This document shows, piece by piece, positions 8,970-17,356 of a stretch of 64,000 bases of DNA. Source of the stretch: Janthinobacterium sp. PAMC25594 (lineage in GTDB: Bacteria; Pseudomonadota; Gammaproteobacteria; Burkholderiales; Burkholderiaceae_D); assembly GCF_019443505.1 (NCBI RefSeq), contig NZ_CP080377.1:4278001-4342000 (forward strand), in the 5' to 3' direction. The notes beneath the pieces are model-generated. The model had not been told where the DNA came from and ran no database searches. It saw only the letters and a program-made list of their open reading frames with translations. The position numbers were made by a program, and so were the translations under genes. Positions within the stretch are counted from its first letter, which is position 1. Every line of letters begins with the position of its first letter.

Positions 8970-8999
8970 ATTATGGTACGATGCGCACCGTAAATGCAA
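8970..8999 (-). promoter_or_regulatory. tetR promoter with a putative operator dyad
   Basis: On the minus strand TTGCAT (8994-8999) and CATAAT (8970-8975) are spaced by 18 bases. The spacer and its edge contain an imperfect dyad at 8971-8993 (TTATGGTACG...CGCACCGTAA, 8 of 10 arm pairs). This arrangement is typical for TetR autoregulation. A promoter for the + strand dehydrogenase genes is not obvious. Confidence 0.55.
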
Positions 9000-9165
9000 A
9001 ACAACTGCTTGTCAATCATCTTGGTCAATTAACCGACAGGCGGATGCGCCGCGATACCCCAGTCATCTCTACGTGAAATCTGCCATCTCAGCGGCGCGTG
9101 CCCGCATTTTCTTTCTGACTCCCACATCCATCACTGTGGCGGCTCGTGCCGCCTGAGGACAACCT

Positions 9166-9858
9166 ATGAAAATCATCGGGATTTCGCCCCATCGGCGTAA
9201 TTTCCTGCGCAAGGCCGTTGGCGCAGCACCTGCCGTGGCTTTGCTGGCCGGCGCCGGCGGCGGCCTGGCCATGGCCGTCTCCAAGGACCAGCCTGCCTAC
9301 AAACCGCGCTTTTTCGACGCCACCGAGTGGGCCACCCTGAGCGCGCTGGTCGACCGCCTGATCCCCGCCGACGCCGAAGGGCCGGGCGCGCTGGAATCGG
9401 GCGCGCATGAATTCATCGATGCGCAGATGAACACGCCGTACGCATATGGCGCGCTGTGGTTCATGCAGGGGCCGTTCGTGCCCTCGATCGAACAGTTCGG
9501 CTACCAGTTCCACATGGCGCCGCGCGAGCTGTACAAAAGTGCGCTGGCCGGCGTCAATGCGGTCGTGCAGAAACAGTCCGGCAAGCCTTTCGTGCAGCTG
9601 AACGCGGCCGAGCGCGACGCCGTCATCACGCAATTGCAAAAGGGGACGTTGGACATCGGCGCAGTGCCGTCGAAAATCTTCTTCAACCAGCTGCTGCAAA
9701 ACACGCGCGAAGGCTATTTTTGTGATCCCGTGCATGGCGGCAACAAGGACATGCTGGCCTGGAAGATGGTGGGCTTCCCCGGCGCACGCGCCGACTACAT
9801 GGATTGGGTGGAGCAGTACGGCAAGAAATACCCGTTGCCTCCAGTATCCATCGCCTGA
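9166..9858 (+). CDS. Gluconate 2-dehydrogenase subunit 3 family (gamma) protein
   Basis: Small subunit of a periplasmic FAD-dependent sugar or sugar-acid dehydrogenase, 230 residues. The N-terminus carries a twin-arginine signal (HRRNFLRKA, Arg10-Arg11) followed by a hydrophobic stretch. In this family the small subunit is exported through Tat and carries the signal-less FAD subunit with it, which fits the absence of a signal on the next gene. The body shows family segments such as FDATEWATLSALVDRLIP and GYFCDPVHGGNKDMLAWKMVGFPG. First gene of a three-gene operon (gamma, alpha, cytochrome c). Confidence 0.87.
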   Translation: MKIIGISPHRRNFLRKAVGAAPAVALLAGAGGGLAMAVSKDQPAYKPRFFDATEWATLSALVDRLIPADAEGPGALESGAHEFIDAQMNTPYAYGALWFMQGPFVPSIEQFGYQFHMAPRELYKSALAGVNAVVQKQSGKPFVQLNAAERDAVITQLQKGTLDIGAVPSKIFFNQLLQNTREGYFCDPVHGGNKDMLAWKMVGFPGARADYMDWVEQYGKKYPLPPVSIA

Positions 9859-9975
9859 AAACGTCCATGGCGGCGTTGCACTGCCTGGTCGTACTAGCGT
9901 ACTGCCTGCGGCAATGCGCCTTGCCCTGAACCTTTTCAGTTATTCGTAGCAGATCAAAGAAAAAGAAAAACCATC
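9859..9975 (+). other. Intergenic segment with an imperfect palindrome
   Basis: The 117 bases between the gamma and alpha genes hold GGCGTTGCA (9872-9880) and GGCAATGCGCC (9910-9920), which can pair imperfectly, around a centre GTAC-TAGC-GTAC-like core (9890-9902) and a repeated ACTGCCTG. It lacks a T-run, so it is not a standard terminator. It may be a dispersed palindromic element or an RNA structure that sets subunit ratios. Bases 9955-9970 are A-rich and precede the alpha gene ATG. Confidence 0.35.
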
Positions 9976-11763
9976 ATGAGTGATATCAAACCCGATGTAA
10001 AAATGAAGCCTGTCGATGCCGTGATTGTGGGCTTCGGCTGGACCGGCGCCATCATGGCCAAGGAATTGACGGAAGCGGGCCTGAACGTGGTCGCGCTGGA
10101 ACGCGGCGAGTACCGCGACACCTATCCCGACGGCGCCTATCCGAAGACCCTCGACGAGCTGACCTATATCCAGCGCAGCAAGCTGTTCCAGGATATGTCG
10201 AAGAGCACGTTCACCTTCCGCCACAGCATCACGGGCGTGGCCGTGCCCTACCGCCAGATCGGCGCCTTCAAACCGGGCACGGGCGTGGGCGGCGCGGGCT
10301 TGCACTGGTCGGGCATGCACTGGCGCGTCCTGCCGGAAGAGCTGCAGATCCGCAGCCACTACGAACGCCGTTACGGCAAGAAATTCATCCCCGAAGGCAT
10401 GACGATCCAGGACTTTGGCGTGACTTACGCCGAGCTGGAGCCGCACTTCGATTTCGTCGAGAAAGTCTTCGGCACCTCGGGCCAGGCGTATAAAGTCAAC
10501 GGCATCGTCGTCGGCGACGGCAATGTGTTCGAGGCCGACCGCTCCGACAATTACGCGCTGGCGCCGCAAAAAGTGCCGTACACGGCCGAGCTGTTCCGCC
10601 GCGCGGCCAAGGCCGTCGGCTACCACCCGTTCGTCAACGCCTCGTCGAACGCCTCCGGCCCGTACACGAATCCGTACGGCTGCCAGATGGGGCCGTGCAA
10701 CTTCTGCGGTTTCTGCTCCGGCTATGCCTGCTACAACTATTCGAAGGCTTCGCCCAACGTCAACATCATGCCGGCCCTGCGCATGGTGGCCAACTTCGAG
10801 TTGCGCGCCAACTGCAACGTCGTGCGCATCAACCTCGACAGCAGTAAAAAACGCGCAACGGGCGTGACCTACATCAATGCGGATGGCAAGGCCGTCGAGC
10901 AACCGGCCGACCTGGTCATCGCCAGTGCCTTTGCCTACAACAACGCGCATCTGTTTTTGCTGTCCGGCATCGGCCAGCCGTATGACCCCGTCAGCAATGA
11001 AGGCGTGGTGGGGCGCAATATCGCTTACCAGATGATGTCCACCATCCAGACTTTCTTCAAGGAAGACACTAACACGAATCCCTTCATCGGTGCCGGCGGC
11101 ACCGGCGTCGCGCTCGATGACTGGAATGGCGACAATTTCGACCATGGCCCGCTGGGCTTTGTGGGCGGCTCGCCCGCCTGGTGCAACCCGGCCGGCTCCA
11201 AGCCCATCTCGGGGATTGCCACGCCGGACGGCACGCCCGCCTGGGGTTCGGCCTGGAAAAAGGCCGTCAAGAAGAGCTATTTGAACACGGTCTCGTTCGA
11301 TTGCCACGGCGCCAACATGACTTACCGCGACTGCTATGTCGACCTCGACCCGACCTACACGGACAAGTTCGGCCAGCAATTGCTGCGCTTTACCTTCGAC
11401 TGGAAGGAAAATGACATCAAGATGAGCCGTTTCGTCACCGACAAGATGATGAAGGTGGCCGAAGCCATGAATCCCGAGTCGATCAAGGTGTCCGTCAAGA
11501 ACGTGGGCGACCACCTCGACTTGCGCAACTACCAGACCACCCACTGGGCGGGCGGCACGGCCATGGGCGCGGACCGCAAGACCAGCGTCGTCAACCGCTA
11601 CCTGCAGAGCTGGGACGTGCACAACGTGTTTGCCGTCGGTTCCAGCGTGTTCCCGGTCGGCATCGGCTACAACCCGACGGGCCTCGCTTGCGCGCTGACC
11701 TACTGGTCGGCCAAGGCCATCCGCGAGCAATACCTGAAAGATCCCCGTCCCCTGGTCGCCTGA
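9976..11763 (+). CDS. GMC-family FAD subunit of a gluconate 2-dehydrogenase-type enzyme
   Basis: Catalytic subunit of 595 residues. The N-terminal FAD-binding motif is VIVGFGWTGAIMAKEL with the ribose-binding Glu in ALERGEYRD. The C-terminal GMC block contains the catalytic His (TTHWAGGTAMG) and the Asn-containing NPTGLACALTYW. There is no signal peptide, consistent with co-export with the Tat gamma subunit. Five cysteines cluster at 236-252 (C236, C241, C244, C247, C252), which may bind an iron-sulfur cluster as described for FAD-glucose dehydrogenases. The donor could be gluconate, 2-ketogluconate, glucose or a polyol; sequence alone does not decide. Confidence 0.9.
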   Translation: MSDIKPDVKMKPVDAVIVGFGWTGAIMAKELTEAGLNVVALERGEYRDTYPDGAYPKTLDELTYIQRSKLFQDMSKSTFTFRHSITGVAVPYRQIGAFKPGTGVGGAGLHWSGMHWRVLPEELQIRSHYERRYGKKFIPEGMTIQDFGVTYAELEPHFDFVEKVFGTSGQAYKVNGIVVGDGNVFEADRSDNYALAPQKVPYTAELFRRAAKAVGYHPFVNASSNASGPYTNPYGCQMGPCNFCGFCSGYACYNYSKASPNVNIMPALRMVANFELRANCNVVRINLDSSKKRATGVTYINADGKAVEQPADLVIASAFAYNNAHLFLLSGIGQPYDPVSNEGVVGRNIAYQMMSTIQTFFKEDTNTNPFIGAGGTGVALDDWNGDNFDHGPLGFVGGSPAWCNPAGSKPISGIATPDGTPAWGSAWKKAVKKSYLNTVSFDCHGANMTYRDCYVDLDPTYTDKFGQQLLRFTFDWKENDIKMSRFVTDKMMKVAEAMNPESIKVSVKNVGDHLDLRNYQTTHWAGGTAMGADRKTSVVNRYLQSWDVHNVFAVGSSVFPVGIGYNPTGLACALTYWSAKAIREQYLKDPRPLVA

Positions 11764-11777
11764 TAAAGAACAAGAAG

Positions 11778-13175
11778 ATGAACAACACATTCACCACCAC
11801 CGTGGGCGCGCTGCTGCTGGCGCTCGCCGCCATCACCCCCAGTACTGCCTGGTCGGCTGCCGCCACCGTCCCGAACGCCCAGCTGATACGCCAGGGCGAA
11901 TACCTGGCCCGCGCGGGCGACTGCATCGCCTGCCATACGGCCGGCACGAAGGGTAAACCGTTCGCGGGCGGCCTGGGCATGGAAACGCCGATCGGCAAGG
12001 TGTATTCCACCAACATCACGCCCGATAAAAAGGCCGGTATCGGCGACTGGAGCTTTGCCGATTTCGACAAGCTGATGCGCACCGGCGTGACCAAACACGG
12101 CTACACCGTGTATCCGGCCATGCCGTATCCATCGTATTCGCGCCTGAGCGAGGCGGACATGCAGGCGCTGTATGCCTACTTCATGCATGGCGTGAAAGCG
12201 GACCCGACGCCGAACAAGGCGGCCGACATTCCGTGGCCGCTGTCGATGCGTTTCCCGTTGACCATCTGGCGCTGGGCGTTTGCTCCCACGCCGCAGCCAT
12301 ATAAAACGCCGGTGACGGGTGACGCGCAATTGCTGCGAGGCGCCTACCTGGTGCAGGGCCTGGGCCACTGCGGCGCCTGCCACACGGCGCGCGGCGTGGG
12401 CATGCAGGAAAAATCGCTGACGGATGAGGGCAACACCACCTTCCTGGCGGGCGGCGGCGTGATCGACGGCTGGTCCGTGCCATCGTTGCGCAATGAACAT
12501 GGCGGCGGCCTGGCGCGCTGGAGCGCGGCGCAGATCGCCGAATTCCTGAAGACGGGCCGCAACAGCCATACGGCATCGTTTGGCGCCATGAACGACGTGG
12601 TGGCCCATTCCATGCAGCACATGACGGATGGCGACCTGGCGGCGATGGCGAAATACCTGAAGTCCTTGCCGCCATCGAATCCGGCCACGCCCGCCTTCGT
12701 GGCCGATGACAAGTTGGGTAAGCAGTTGTTCAGCGGCATCGTCAACTCCAAGGGCGCGCAGTTGTACCTGGACCGCTGCGCCGGTTGCCACCGTTCCGAC
12801 GGCAAGGGCTACGACAAGGCTTTCCCTGCGCTGGCCGGTAACGCCGTGCTGCAGACCAACGATCCCACGTCGGCCATCAATATCGTGTTGTCGGGCGGCG
12901 CCGTGCCGGCCACGCGCACGGCGCCGTCGGCGCTGACGATGGCGCCATATGCCGACATCTTCAATGATGAGCAGACCGCGCAGGTGGTGACGTTCATCCA
13001 GACCAGCTGGGGCAACCGCGGCACACCGGTGACGGCGGCGCAGGTAGCCAAGGTGCGCAAGCTGTCCGTGCCGGTGGAGCCATCGCAGACGGAAGCGACG
13101 TTTGCGGCAGGCCGTCATGGTACCTTTCCGCCTGTGGCGCGCCAGCCGCACCTGAAGGATGCGCCAGCGAAGTAA
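11778..13175 (+). CDS. Triheme cytochrome c subunit of the dehydrogenase
   Basis: Membrane-associated electron-acceptor subunit, 465 residues, with a Sec signal peptide (cleavage near SAAA, about residue 30). Three CxxCH heme sites are visible: CIACH (from Cys49), CGACH (from Cys198) and CAGCH (from Cys334), each in a class-I cytochrome c domain. It passes electrons from the FAD subunit to ubiquinone or a terminal oxidase. The ATG at 11778 follows the alpha stop by 14 bases and gives a proper signal peptide; an upstream frame within the alpha gene (from 11688) does not. Terminator at 13190. Confidence 0.93.
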   Translation: MNNTFTTTVGALLLALAAITPSTAWSAAATVPNAQLIRQGEYLARAGDCIACHTAGTKGKPFAGGLGMETPIGKVYSTNITPDKKAGIGDWSFADFDKLMRTGVTKHGYTVYPAMPYPSYSRLSEADMQALYAYFMHGVKADPTPNKAADIPWPLSMRFPLTIWRWAFAPTPQPYKTPVTGDAQLLRGAYLVQGLGHCGACHTARGVGMQEKSLTDEGNTTFLAGGGVIDGWSVPSLRNEHGGGLARWSAAQIAEFLKTGRNSHTASFGAMNDVVAHSMQHMTDGDLAAMAKYLKSLPPSNPATPAFVADDKLGKQLFSGIVNSKGAQLYLDRCAGCHRSDGKGYDKAFPALAGNAVLQTNDPTSAINIVLSGGAVPATRTAPSALTMAPYADIFNDEQTAQVVTFIQTSWGNRGTPVTAAQVAKVRKLSVPVEPSQTEATFAAGRHGTFPPVARQPHLKDAPAK

Positions 13176-13189
13176 AGTTGACGGACGAA

Positions 13190-13222
13190 AAAAATGCCCG
13201 CAGCATCTGCGGGCATTTTTTA
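13190..13222. terminator. Bidirectional terminator between the cytochrome c gene and dacC
   Basis: A 10-base GC-rich stem (ATGCCCGCAG / CTGCGGGCAT, 13194-13203 and 13207-13216) with loop CAT is flanked by A-run and T-run on opposite sides, so it can serve both converging genes. Confidence 0.92.
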
Positions 13223-13239
13223 TGGAATACGAGAAATAA

Positions 13240-14385
13240 TTACTTCATCCACAGGCGCATCGAATCCCAGGCGCGGCCGAAGATCGTGGCCTGGTTGATG
13301 GTTTCCAGCGCCACGACAGGCAGTTCCAGCAGAACCTTGTCTTCAACCATCATTTTCAGTTTGCCGACAGGGGCGTTTTCAGCCAGTGGCGCGACCAGCG
13401 GGTCCTTGCGTTCCAGCACAGGTTTCATCTTGGCAGCCATGCCTTTTGGCACGGTGACGAGCACGTCGCGGGCGAAACCGATTTTCACGGTGCCTTTCGA
13501 GCCCTTCCACACTTCCGGCGTGGCCACGGCCTGGCCTTTCGAGTACAGCTTGACCGTATCGAAGTTCTGGAAGCCCCAGTTCAGCAGCTTCTGGCTTTCC
13601 TGCGTGCGGGCCTGGTCCGACGTTGTGCCCAGCACCACGGAGATCAGACGGCGCTCGCCGGTGCCGCCCGGACGGCGGGCCGAAGCGATCATGCAATAGC
13701 CGGCCGCTTCCGTATGGCCCGTCTTCATGCCATCGACGGTCGGGTCCAGCCACAGCAGGCGGTTGCGGTTAGGCTGGGTGATCTTGTTGTACGTAAAGCT
13801 TTTCACGGAATCGATTTTGTAGAATTCCGGGTAATCGGCGATCACGCGCTTGGCCAGCACGGACAAGTCTTGCGCCGTGGAATAGTTATCGGGGCTAGGC
13901 AAGCCATGCGGATTGGCAAAACGCGTGTTTTTCAGACCCATGCGTTGCGCTTCACGGTTCATCAGCACGACGAACGTGCCTTCATCGCCGGCAACGGCTT
14001 CAGCCAGGGCCACGGCGGCATCGTTACCCGATTGAATCATCAGGCCATGCAGCAAGTCGTCGATCGACACGGGCGTGGCCGGGTCGATGAACATCTTCGA
14101 GCTGCTCGAATCGACTTTCCAGGCGCGCACGGAGACATTCACTTTTTGGTCCAGCGCCAGTTTCTTTTCGCGGATGGCGGCAAACGTCAGGTAAGCCGTC
14201 ATGATTTTGGTCAACGATGCCGGCTCGATGCGCGCGTCCGGATCTTGCGAAGCAATGATCTGGCCACTGGTGGCGTCAAGCAACAGCCAGGACTTGGCGG
14301 CGATGGTCGGGGCTGGAACGCTCTGGGCGAAGGCGGCGGAAAAGAAAAATACACTGGAGGCCAGTGCCGCTAAAAGTTTTTTCAT
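13240..14385 (-). CDS. dacC: D-alanyl-D-alanine carboxypeptidase (PBP5/6 type)
   Basis: Low-molecular-weight penicillin-binding protein that trims the terminal D-Ala from peptidoglycan stem peptides. The 381 residues have a signal peptide (cut after AAFA, residue 20), the SxxK motif S57-L-T-K60, SGN in IQSGNDAAVAL and KTG in DGMKTGHTEAAGYC. The C-terminal domain ends in an amphipathic helix (FGRAWDSMRLWMK) that anchors PBP5-type enzymes to the inner membrane. I use the ATG at 14385; the frame continues 39 codons upstream but that would bury the signal peptide. dacA is an equally possible symbol. Confidence 0.93.
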   Translation of the reverse strand: MKKLLAALASSVFFFSAAFAQSVPAPTIAAKSWLLLDATSGQIIASQDPDARIEPASLTKIMTAYLTFAAIREKKLALDQKVNVSVRAWKVDSSSSKMFIDPATPVSIDDLLHGLMIQSGNDAAVALAEAVAGDEGTFVVLMNREAQRMGLKNTRFANPHGLPSPDNYSTAQDLSVLAKRVIADYPEFYKIDSVKSFTYNKITQPNRNRLLWLDPTVDGMKTGHTEAAGYCMIASARRPGGTGERRLISVVLGTTSDQARTQESQKLLNWGFQNFDTVKLYSKGQAVATPEVWKGSKGTVKIGFARDVLVTVPKGMAAKMKPVLERKDPLVAPLAENAPVGKLKMMVEDKVLLELPVVALETINQATIFGRAWDSMRLWMK

Positions 14386-14498
14386 GGAGGCTGGTCTGCG
14401 AAAAAGATGAAGGCTGAGGGCCATGTCGTTGCTGCTTACATGGCCGCGTGGAAAAAACGGATCAATTATAGCCGTGGAGGCGCTAGTAAGCCCACACT

Positions 14499-15161
14499 TC
14501 AATGATCATCTGCTGCTATTGCGGGTTTGTCACCATGCCACAGCGCAATCACGAGGTTCTTGATGTGGTTGAGCTTGCGGTGGAAAAAGTGGTCGGCGCC
14601 GGGGATCACGATCACGGGGATGTCCTGTGGACGGGCCCAGTCGAAGACGGCGGACAGGGGAATCGTGTCGTCCAGTTCGCCGTGGATCAAGATGGTGTCG
14701 GCGGGAATGTCCGCCATGGCCCACTTGCCGGCCGCGCTGCCGATCAGCGCCAGGCGCTCGACGGGCGTGCCGGCGGCGGCCAGGCGTTCCTGCAGTTTCG
14801 ATTGCACGAAGGTGCCGAACGAGAAGCCGGACAAGGCCACGGGCAAGCCCGGATACAGGCCGACCATGTGTTCGTACAGCAATTGCATGTCGTCCGTCTC
14901 GCCCGCGCCATGGTCATGCACGCCTTCGGAAGCACCGACACCGCGGAAGTTGATGCGCGCCACCACGTAACCGAGGGCGACAAAGGCGCGCGCCAGGGTT
15001 TGCGTGACCTTGTTATCCATCGTGCCACCGTACAGCGGGTGCGGATGGGCAACGAGGGCGATGCCGCGCGGAGTGTCTGCCGGGAAATCGAGCAAGCCTT
15101 CCATGCTGCCTGCATGGCCGGCGAGGGTAAATTTTTCCGAATTTCTGTTCATGATGCTCAT
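14499..15161 (-). CDS. Alpha/beta hydrolase (dienelactone hydrolase-like)
   Basis: Cytosolic serine hydrolase of 220 residues. The nucleophile elbow is GFSFG (Ser114), the likely Asp is in HGELDDTIPL and the catalytic His in PGADHFFHRK. The block VAHPHPLYGGTMDNKV is characteristic of this small hydrolase subfamily found throughout Proteobacteria. The substrate is unknown. It follows the ferredoxin gene by 26 bases on the minus strand and precedes dacC. Confidence 0.85.
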   Translation of the reverse strand: MSIMNRNSEKFTLAGHAGSMEGLLDFPADTPRGIALVAHPHPLYGGTMDNKVTQTLARAFVALGYVVARINFRGVGASEGVHDHGAGETDDMQLLYEHMVGLYPGLPVALSGFSFGTFVQSKLQERLAAAGTPVERLALIGSAAGKWAMADIPADTILIHGELDDTIPLSAVFDWARPQDIPVIVIPGADHFFHRKLNHIKNLVIALWHGDKPAIAADDH

Positions 15162-15187
15162 ACTGGTGGCTATCTCTTAAATTGGCA

Positions 15188-15505
15188 TTAAATCTTGAGG
15201 CGTTCGACTATTTTTCCGCCCACCAGGTGCGTATCGATGATTTCATCGATATCGCTGGTGTCGACATAGGTGTACCAGGTCGCTTCCGGGTAGATCACCA
15301 GCAGCGGGCCTTCCTCGCAGCGGTCCATGCAGCCGGCCTGGTTGATGCGGATCTTGCCCGCGCCATTCATGTCGAGTTCCTTGATGCGGCGCTTGCAATG
15401 CTTTTGCGCCGCTTCCGCGCCATGGTCGCCGCAACTGTTGCGGCCGTCTTCACGTTTGTTCATGCAGAAAAAAACGTGGCGTTCAAAATACGGTGCGTCG
15501 CTCAT
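15188..15505 (-). CDS. Thioredoxin-like [2Fe-2S] ferredoxin
   Basis: Small electron carrier of 105 residues. The cluster ligands expected for a thioredoxin-fold ferredoxin are present: Cys14 and Cys25, then Cys59 and Cys63 (NQAGCMDRCEEGP); Cys37 is extra. It resembles the NuoE-like ferredoxins found near hydrolase and VanZ genes in Burkholderiales. The ATG at 15505 is chosen because CAGGAG lies 8 bases upstream; an ATG at 15526 has no such site. Redox partner unknown. Confidence 0.87.
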   Translation of the reverse strand: MSDAPYFERHVFFCMNKREDGRNSCGDHGAEAAQKHCKRRIKELDMNGAGKIRINQAGCMDRCEEGPLLVIYPEATWYTYVDTSDIDEIIDTHLVGGKIVERLKI

Positions 15506-15545
15506 ACTATGCTCCTGCTGATTCATCAATGCGCCATGATAACGC

Positions 15546-16733
15546 TTATGGGTGGTCTTCGCGACGCTGGCGCTGCACGTCATCCTGCCGGTTCAAACGG
15601 TGCGAGGGCAGGCACAGGAACCACAGGGCCATGAAGGGCCACAGCAAGGCGAGGAATTGCGCCGCGCCATTGAAGTTCAGGAACTTGCCTTGTACCCAGC
15701 CTTGCAAGGTGGACATGAAGTACGGGTTGATCGGCGTCGTGTTCACCATCACCAGGCTCAGCAGTAAGGTGGCGGCCGCGATGCGGCGCTGCGCCACATG
15801 GGGCGCGAAGGCCAGGCCGCCCAGCATGATCAGGCCGATCAAAAAGCCGCCTTGGGCGCCCGGCGTGATCCAGACGAAGGCGTTTTCGGGCGAAAACAGC
15901 AGCGCGCTGGCCATCGAACGCACGATCAATGCGGCGGCGATGAGGATCAGCATCAGCGCGGCACGCGGTGCGGCGCGGCGCAGCAGGCATAGCAAAGTGA
16001 GCACGGCGCCCGTCATGCCGCAAGCCGTGATGATGGTTTCCGATAGCCAATATTGCTCAACCGTCAATATCACATCGGGACGCAGGTAGGACGCCAGGTC
16101 GATGTCCATGCCCATCAGGCTGGAGGCCCAGTCCGACAGGATGGGCAGCAATTGTCCCAGACCGAACAGATAGCCTTGCGGATAGATTTGCGCCAGCGGC
16201 CACAGCGCCACCAGCACCAGGCCCTGGCTGGCATGTTGGGCAAACCAGCGCTGGCGCAGGCGCAGCAAATGGCTCTGGTCGAGCAGCTTGCGCGCCGTCA
16301 AGGCGCCGATGAGGGAACCGATGAAGCAGCCGGCCGAATTCGTATAAAAGTCGAGATTCGACGACACGCGGCTGGGCAGATAGGTTTGCACGGCTTCCAT
16401 GCTGCCGGAAATCAACATACCGCACAGGCTGGCGATCACGACGGCAAAGAAACCAGTAATCCTTGGAAACAGCGAATACACGATCAGCGCACCGAGCGGA
16501 ATGTAGCCGACAACGTTGATGCTCACGTCAAAGCCCGTCCAGTAACGGGGCATGCGCGTGTTTTCCAGGAAAGTCAGCGGCGACAAACCATTGCTGTGCC
16601 AGCCCGTGAACGGGAACCAGCTCGCGTACACGATCAGGAAGACGTAGGCGAGCAGGGTCGCGCGCGACACGGGCGAGGAACGGACGGGCGGCAGCGGCGC
16701 CGCCGGGCTGGCGGGGGTTGCGGGGTCGGTCAT
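15546..16733 (-). CDS. VanZ-like integral membrane protein
   Basis: Protein of 395 residues with about nine or ten hydrophobic segments. The N-terminal half matches VanZ: YASWFPFTGW, a conserved NVVGYIPLGALIVYSLFPR and SMEAVQTYLPSRVSSNLDF with a charged signature between helices. The C-terminal half is a further set of membrane segments without a recognised domain. VanZ of the vancomycin cluster lowers teicoplanin binding; in Gram-negative genomes the role is unknown. Its ATG overlaps the stop of the transport lipoprotein gene, so it is co-transcribed with the lipid-transport operon. Confidence 0.82.
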   Translation of the reverse strand: MTDPATPASPAAPLPPVRSSPVSRATLLAYVFLIVYASWFPFTGWHSNGLSPLTFLENTRMPRYWTGFDVSINVVGYIPLGALIVYSLFPRITGFFAVVIASLCGMLISGSMEAVQTYLPSRVSSNLDFYTNSAGCFIGSLIGALTARKLLDQSHLLRLRQRWFAQHASQGLVLVALWPLAQIYPQGYLFGLGQLLPILSDWASSLMGMDIDLASYLRPDVILTVEQYWLSETIITACGMTGAVLTLLCLLRRAAPRAALMLILIAAALIVRSMASALLFSPENAFVWITPGAQGGFLIGLIMLGGLAFAPHVAQRRIAAATLLLSLVMVNTTPINPYFMSTLQGWVQGKFLNFNGAAQFLALLWPFMALWFLCLPSHRLNRQDDVQRQRREDHP

Positions 16734-17344
16734 TCTTTCGGGATATTCAGCGTGCCCAGCCAGGTGAGCAGGTCGGCGGCGATGGCATCCGATGCCGCCG
16801 CCAGCGCCTGCGCGCCCCCTTGCGCGTCGGCGCTGCCGGCCGGAGCGCTGCGGCTGAAGGTTTTCTGGTCGATCAGGCGGTGGCCGCGAAATAGCGAGGC
16901 GCGCAGCGACACGTGGCCGCTGCTGTGCGTCTGCGTGTCAAACGCTTGCGAAAAATCATCGACATCGATGCGCAGCAGGGGCATGCCGGCGGCCGCGTCC
17001 GTGGTCGACAGCACTTTCACGCCGCTCTGCGCCACGCGCGTCTTCAGGCGCTGGCTTAATAGTTGCAGCGGCGGCGTGTTCCAGCGGTTGTAGGCGTACG
17101 GCCGCGATTGCTGCGCATCGGCGTACAGCAGCCGGTAATACATGCGCTGGCTGTCCAGCCACGAAGGGCCGTTGGCGTCGGCGATCACCAGCACGGGCAC
17201 GGCTGGCGCCGCCGCGGGTGCGGCCGCCAGCGGCGCGGTCGGGCCGAAATCGTAAAACGTGGGCACGGGGCCGCGGCTGGCGCAGCCGCCCAGCACGAAG
17301 GCGCTGGCCAGGATGAGTACGCTGAGATGGCGTGGGATAGGCAT
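16730..17344 (-). CDS. ABC-type transport auxiliary lipoprotein (PqiC/MlaX-like)
   Basis: Outer-membrane or periplasmic lipoprotein of 204 residues with lipobox VLGGC (Cys21). The domain is that of ABC transport auxiliary components (YmbA/PqiC), with family segments like YDFGPTAPL, RMYYRLLYADAQQSRPYAYNRW and LLSQRL. In PqiABC-type systems the lipoprotein anchors the MCE tunnel to the outer membrane. It lies 12 bases downstream of the MCE gene and overlaps the VanZ gene by 4 bases. Confidence 0.87.
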   Translation of the reverse strand: MPIPRHLSVLILASAFVLGGCASRGPVPTFYDFGPTAPLAAAPAAAPAVPVLVIADANGPSWLDSQRMYYRLLYADAQQSRPYAYNRWNTPPLQLLSQRLKTRVAQSGVKVLSTTDAAAGMPLLRIDVDDFSQAFDTQTHSSGHVSLRASLFRGHRLIDQKTFSRSAPAGSADAQGGAQALAAASDAIAADLLTWLGTLNIPKE

Positions 17345-17356
17345 GCGGTGTTCTCC

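Noticed and set aside
9940..11790. Long antisense open frame opposite the GMC subunit gene (616 codons)
   Set aside because: Same reason: shadow of a GC-rich gene, with composition biased to Ala/Arg/Val/His.
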